Origin: Bacillus sp. T33-2
GTDB lineage: Bacteria > Bacillota > Bacilli > Bacillales > Cytobacillaceae
Assembly: GCF_002860205.1 (NCBI RefSeq)
Contig: NZ_PGVB01000025.1
Location: forward strand, 62,001-126,000
Length of the DNA: 64,000 nt
Reading direction: 5' to 3'
In this document: piece by piece, positions 62,552 through 64,000 of the stretch
Layout of the letters: each line of letters opens with the position of its first letter
Numbering within the stretch: position 1 is the first letter of the stretch
Notes under the pieces: model-generated
The model's database searches: none
The model's input: the letters and a program-made list of their open reading frames with translations, nothing else
Told to the model about the DNA's origin: nothing
Program-made: the position numbers and the translations under genes

Positions 62552-63412
62552 TTATTTTAAAAGATAGTTTTCAATTGCTTTAGCTACCCCTCCATTTGAA
62601 TTCGTTTCAGTTACTGCATCCGCTGCGTGTTTCACTTTTTCAGGAGCGTTCCCCATCGCAATCCCCAAGCCGGCCGTTTCAATCATTACCAGGTCATTAT
62701 AGTTATCACCAATCGCCGCAACCTGGGACATATGAAGCCCGAGATGCTCAACCAGTTTGATTAGTGCTGCCCCCTTCGTAATCCCGGCAGGCGATATTTC
62801 GAGGTTGACAAAATCAAAGCTGCTGGAGATTTCCAGGTCGGTGGCCTGTTTTTTCAAAAGTGCAGAAAAGGAATGGAGGCTCCCTTCCTCTTGAAAAACA
62901 GCCATTTTCGTAATATCAGGATTTGTCTCTTCTATATAACCGCGTAGATCTTCCACATGTTTCACACTGCATTGATTCCGGTATTTTGCACAAATTTCTG
63001 CCTTTCCCCCGGATCGTTCCAGTGCTGGGATATTTTTTTCAATCCAGCGTAAGTTCCACTTGTTTCGTTCCGGCACCAGTAAAATATCGCCCTCGTATAA
63101 ATGAGTGTAAATGCCGTTGGACTGGCATATGTCCAAAAAAGTCAAAATTGCCTGCTGACTGAATCTTGCTTGCTCAATCGTCTGCCCATCCTCATCTATT
63201 AAAACCGCGCCATTATAGGCGATGATTGGTTCATGCAGGCCGATCGTTTCAGAAATCCATTTTGTCGATAAAGGAGAACGGCCGCTGCAGATGACCACTT
63301 TTCCGCCCCTGTTTCGATACGTATGAATTGCGTCTATAGTCTCTTGATCGATTTCCCTGTCATTGTTAAATAAAGTTCCATCCAAATCGACTGCAAGCAA
63401 TGAATATTCCAT
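62552..63412 (-). CDS. Cof-type HAD-IIB sugar phosphatase
   Basis: A 286-residue Cof family hydrolase. Motif I LLAVDLDGTLFN, motif II VICSGRSPLS, lysine in ITKGAALIKLVEHLG and motif IV AAIGDNYNDLVMIE are all intact, with the C2 cap between II and III. These enzymes act on sugar phosphates or flavin precursors. The ATG at 63412 follows CTGGAGG. It lies 94 bases upstream of murQ in the same direction. The mur promoter separates them, so co-transcription is partial at most. Confidence 0.88.
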   Translation of the reverse strand: MEYSLLAVDLDGTLFNNDREIDQETIDAIHTYRNRGGKVVICSGRSPLSTKWISETIGLHEPIIAYNGAVLIDEDGQTIEQARFSQQAILTFLDICQSNGIYTHLYEGDILLVPERNKWNLRWIEKNIPALERSGGKAEICAKYRNQCSVKHVEDLRGYIEETNPDITKMAVFQEEGSLHSFSALLKKQATDLEISSSFDFVNLEISPAGITKGAALIKLVEHLGLHMSQVAAIGDNYNDLVMIETAGLGIAMGNAPEKVKHAADAVTETNSNGGVAKAIENYLLK

Positions 63413-63639
63413 GTCGAACCTCCAGATATGGTTATCCATTTAAATATATGCTATTCTCAATAAAATCTGAATAGTTATTTCAATAATCCTTTGTAAAATT
63501 TGAAAAAATATTTTAACAGAAAAGTTTAAAGTGGGGCTTGTTGTCATTTAAGCGGGGTTGTTTCCGGCGGGTTTCAATAAAGCTAACTATCTCCTTTCCC
63601 TATTATCGCTTTGTTAAGATAATACTAACAAAAAAGCTT
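63413..63639. other. Intergenic region with no gene
   Basis: AT-rich upstream region of the Cof gene. I see no other feature. Confidence 0.4.
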
Positions 63640-63830
63640 ATACTGTCGGTTCACTGAAAGAACTCAAGGACCAGGGCAAGACGATAGGCGTTTCCTGCTT
63701 CTCTATCGATCAACTGAAAGAAGCCAACAAAGACGGCGATGTGGATGTCCTTCAATCAGAATATAACCTGTTCAAACGCGTGGCTGAGACAGATCTTTGT
63801 CCGTCGTCGCCCATATGATGGACAGTTTCC
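63640..63830 (+). pseudogene. Aldo/keto reductase fragment
   Basis: One forward frame reads [20 protein letters not shown], then [20 protein letters not shown] and [11 protein letters not shown]. It then passes into the tandem repeat and stops. This matches the middle of aldo/keto reductases (usually LKELKEEGKIRAIGVSNFS...), about residues 130-185 of roughly 310. Neither end of the gene is present. It is a relic truncated at the repeat array. Confidence 0.8.
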
Positions 63831-64000
63831 CACTTCCTCCGGCAGCTTTTGTCCATCATCGCCCTCATGATGGACAGTTTCCCACTTCCTCCGGCAGCTT
63901 TTGTCCATCATCGCCCTCATGATGGACAGTTTCCCACTTCCTCCGGCAGCTTTTGTCCATCATCAGCCTCATGATGGACAGTTCCTCCCTTTTACCGGCA
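63797..64000. repeat. 52-bp tandem repeat with hairpins, at least four copies
   Basis: Copies begin with GTCC at 63799, 63851, 63903 and 63955, exactly 52 bases apart. Each contains TGTCCATCAT and ATGATGGACA (10-bp stem, 7-base loop), then a TTCCCACTTCCTCCGGCAGC spacer. The first and last copies are slightly diverged. The array runs off the window end. Spacers are identical, so it is not CRISPR. Confidence 0.92.

Noticed and set aside
63797-64000. CRISPR array
   Set aside because: The units and the sequence between the hairpins are identical from copy to copy, so there are no variable spacers. No cas genes are present.

Overview
The window looks like chromosome from a low-to-moderate-GC Firmicute of the Bacillaceae type. 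The evidence is the strong AGGAGG-type ribosome binding sites, frequent TTG/GTG starts, GltC, IDEAL-domain and MurQRP/MupG proteins of Bacillus/Staphylococcus type, and a sugar ABC transporter with no ATPase of its own. I see no rRNA, tRNA, prophage or CRISPR. Genus assignment is inference.

Layout. 1-7 kb: a decayed ahpF remnant, a divergent pair (YeiL-like Crp/Fnr regulator and PPP-type MFS permease) around a perfect 20-bp palindrome, an epoxide hydrolase/dehalogenase-like enzyme, and an ornithine cyclodeaminase-family enzyme with its MHS-type permease. 7-14 kb: a 1385-residue secreted phosphodiester glycosidase/metallophosphatase, a gene-poor decayed stretch holding a broken second copy of the cyclodeaminase gene, an untracked 46-residue gene and a low-complexity RS/NS/DQ/DE protein. 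14-21 kb: gltC divergent from an NADP-type glutamate dehydrogenase, a YdeI/OmpD-associated protein, a DUF4177 protein, and the carboxyspermidine route of spermidine synthesis (dehydrogenase plus NspC) behind a terminator-like leader hairpin. 21-31 kb: MarR/MFS pair, secreted M14 carboxypeptidase, alpha/beta hydrolase, Tat-exported PhoX phosphatase followed by tatA, an IDEAL protein, and a nitroreductase with its own palindromic operator.

31-53 kb is the most unusual part. A minus-strand cluster starts at a good sigma-A promoter near 52.6 kb. In transcription order it encodes: GmhA-like SIS isomerase, ROK kinase, UlaG-like metallohydrolase, ROK repressor, HAD phosphatase, an internally duplicated protein of uncertain family (possibly deoxyhypusine-synthase-like), PfkB/RfaE-like kinase, zinc dehydrogenase, hexulose-phosphate-synthase-like enzyme, TIM-barrel epimerase, sugar ABC transporter (binding protein and two permeases), a second zinc dehydrogenase, and then larE, larB and larC (split in two). 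The lar genes make the nickel-pincer nucleotide cofactor. No lactate racemase (larA) gene is present, and a frameshifted IS110-family element sits just past larC2. A NicO-type nickel/cobalt permease lies beyond the element. I infer an undescribed carbohydrate or sugar-acid pathway that may use a nickel-pincer epimerase encoded elsewhere.

53-64 kb: an LnrLMN-like ABC-2 exporter bordered by REP-like palindromes, a YcdB-like gene broken by one stop and two frameshifts, a GNAT acetyltransferase, the N-acetylmuramic acid recycling operon murQ-murR-murP-mupG with candidate cre sites, a Cof-type phosphatase, an aldo/keto reductase remnant, and a 52-bp tandem array of hairpins running off the window end.
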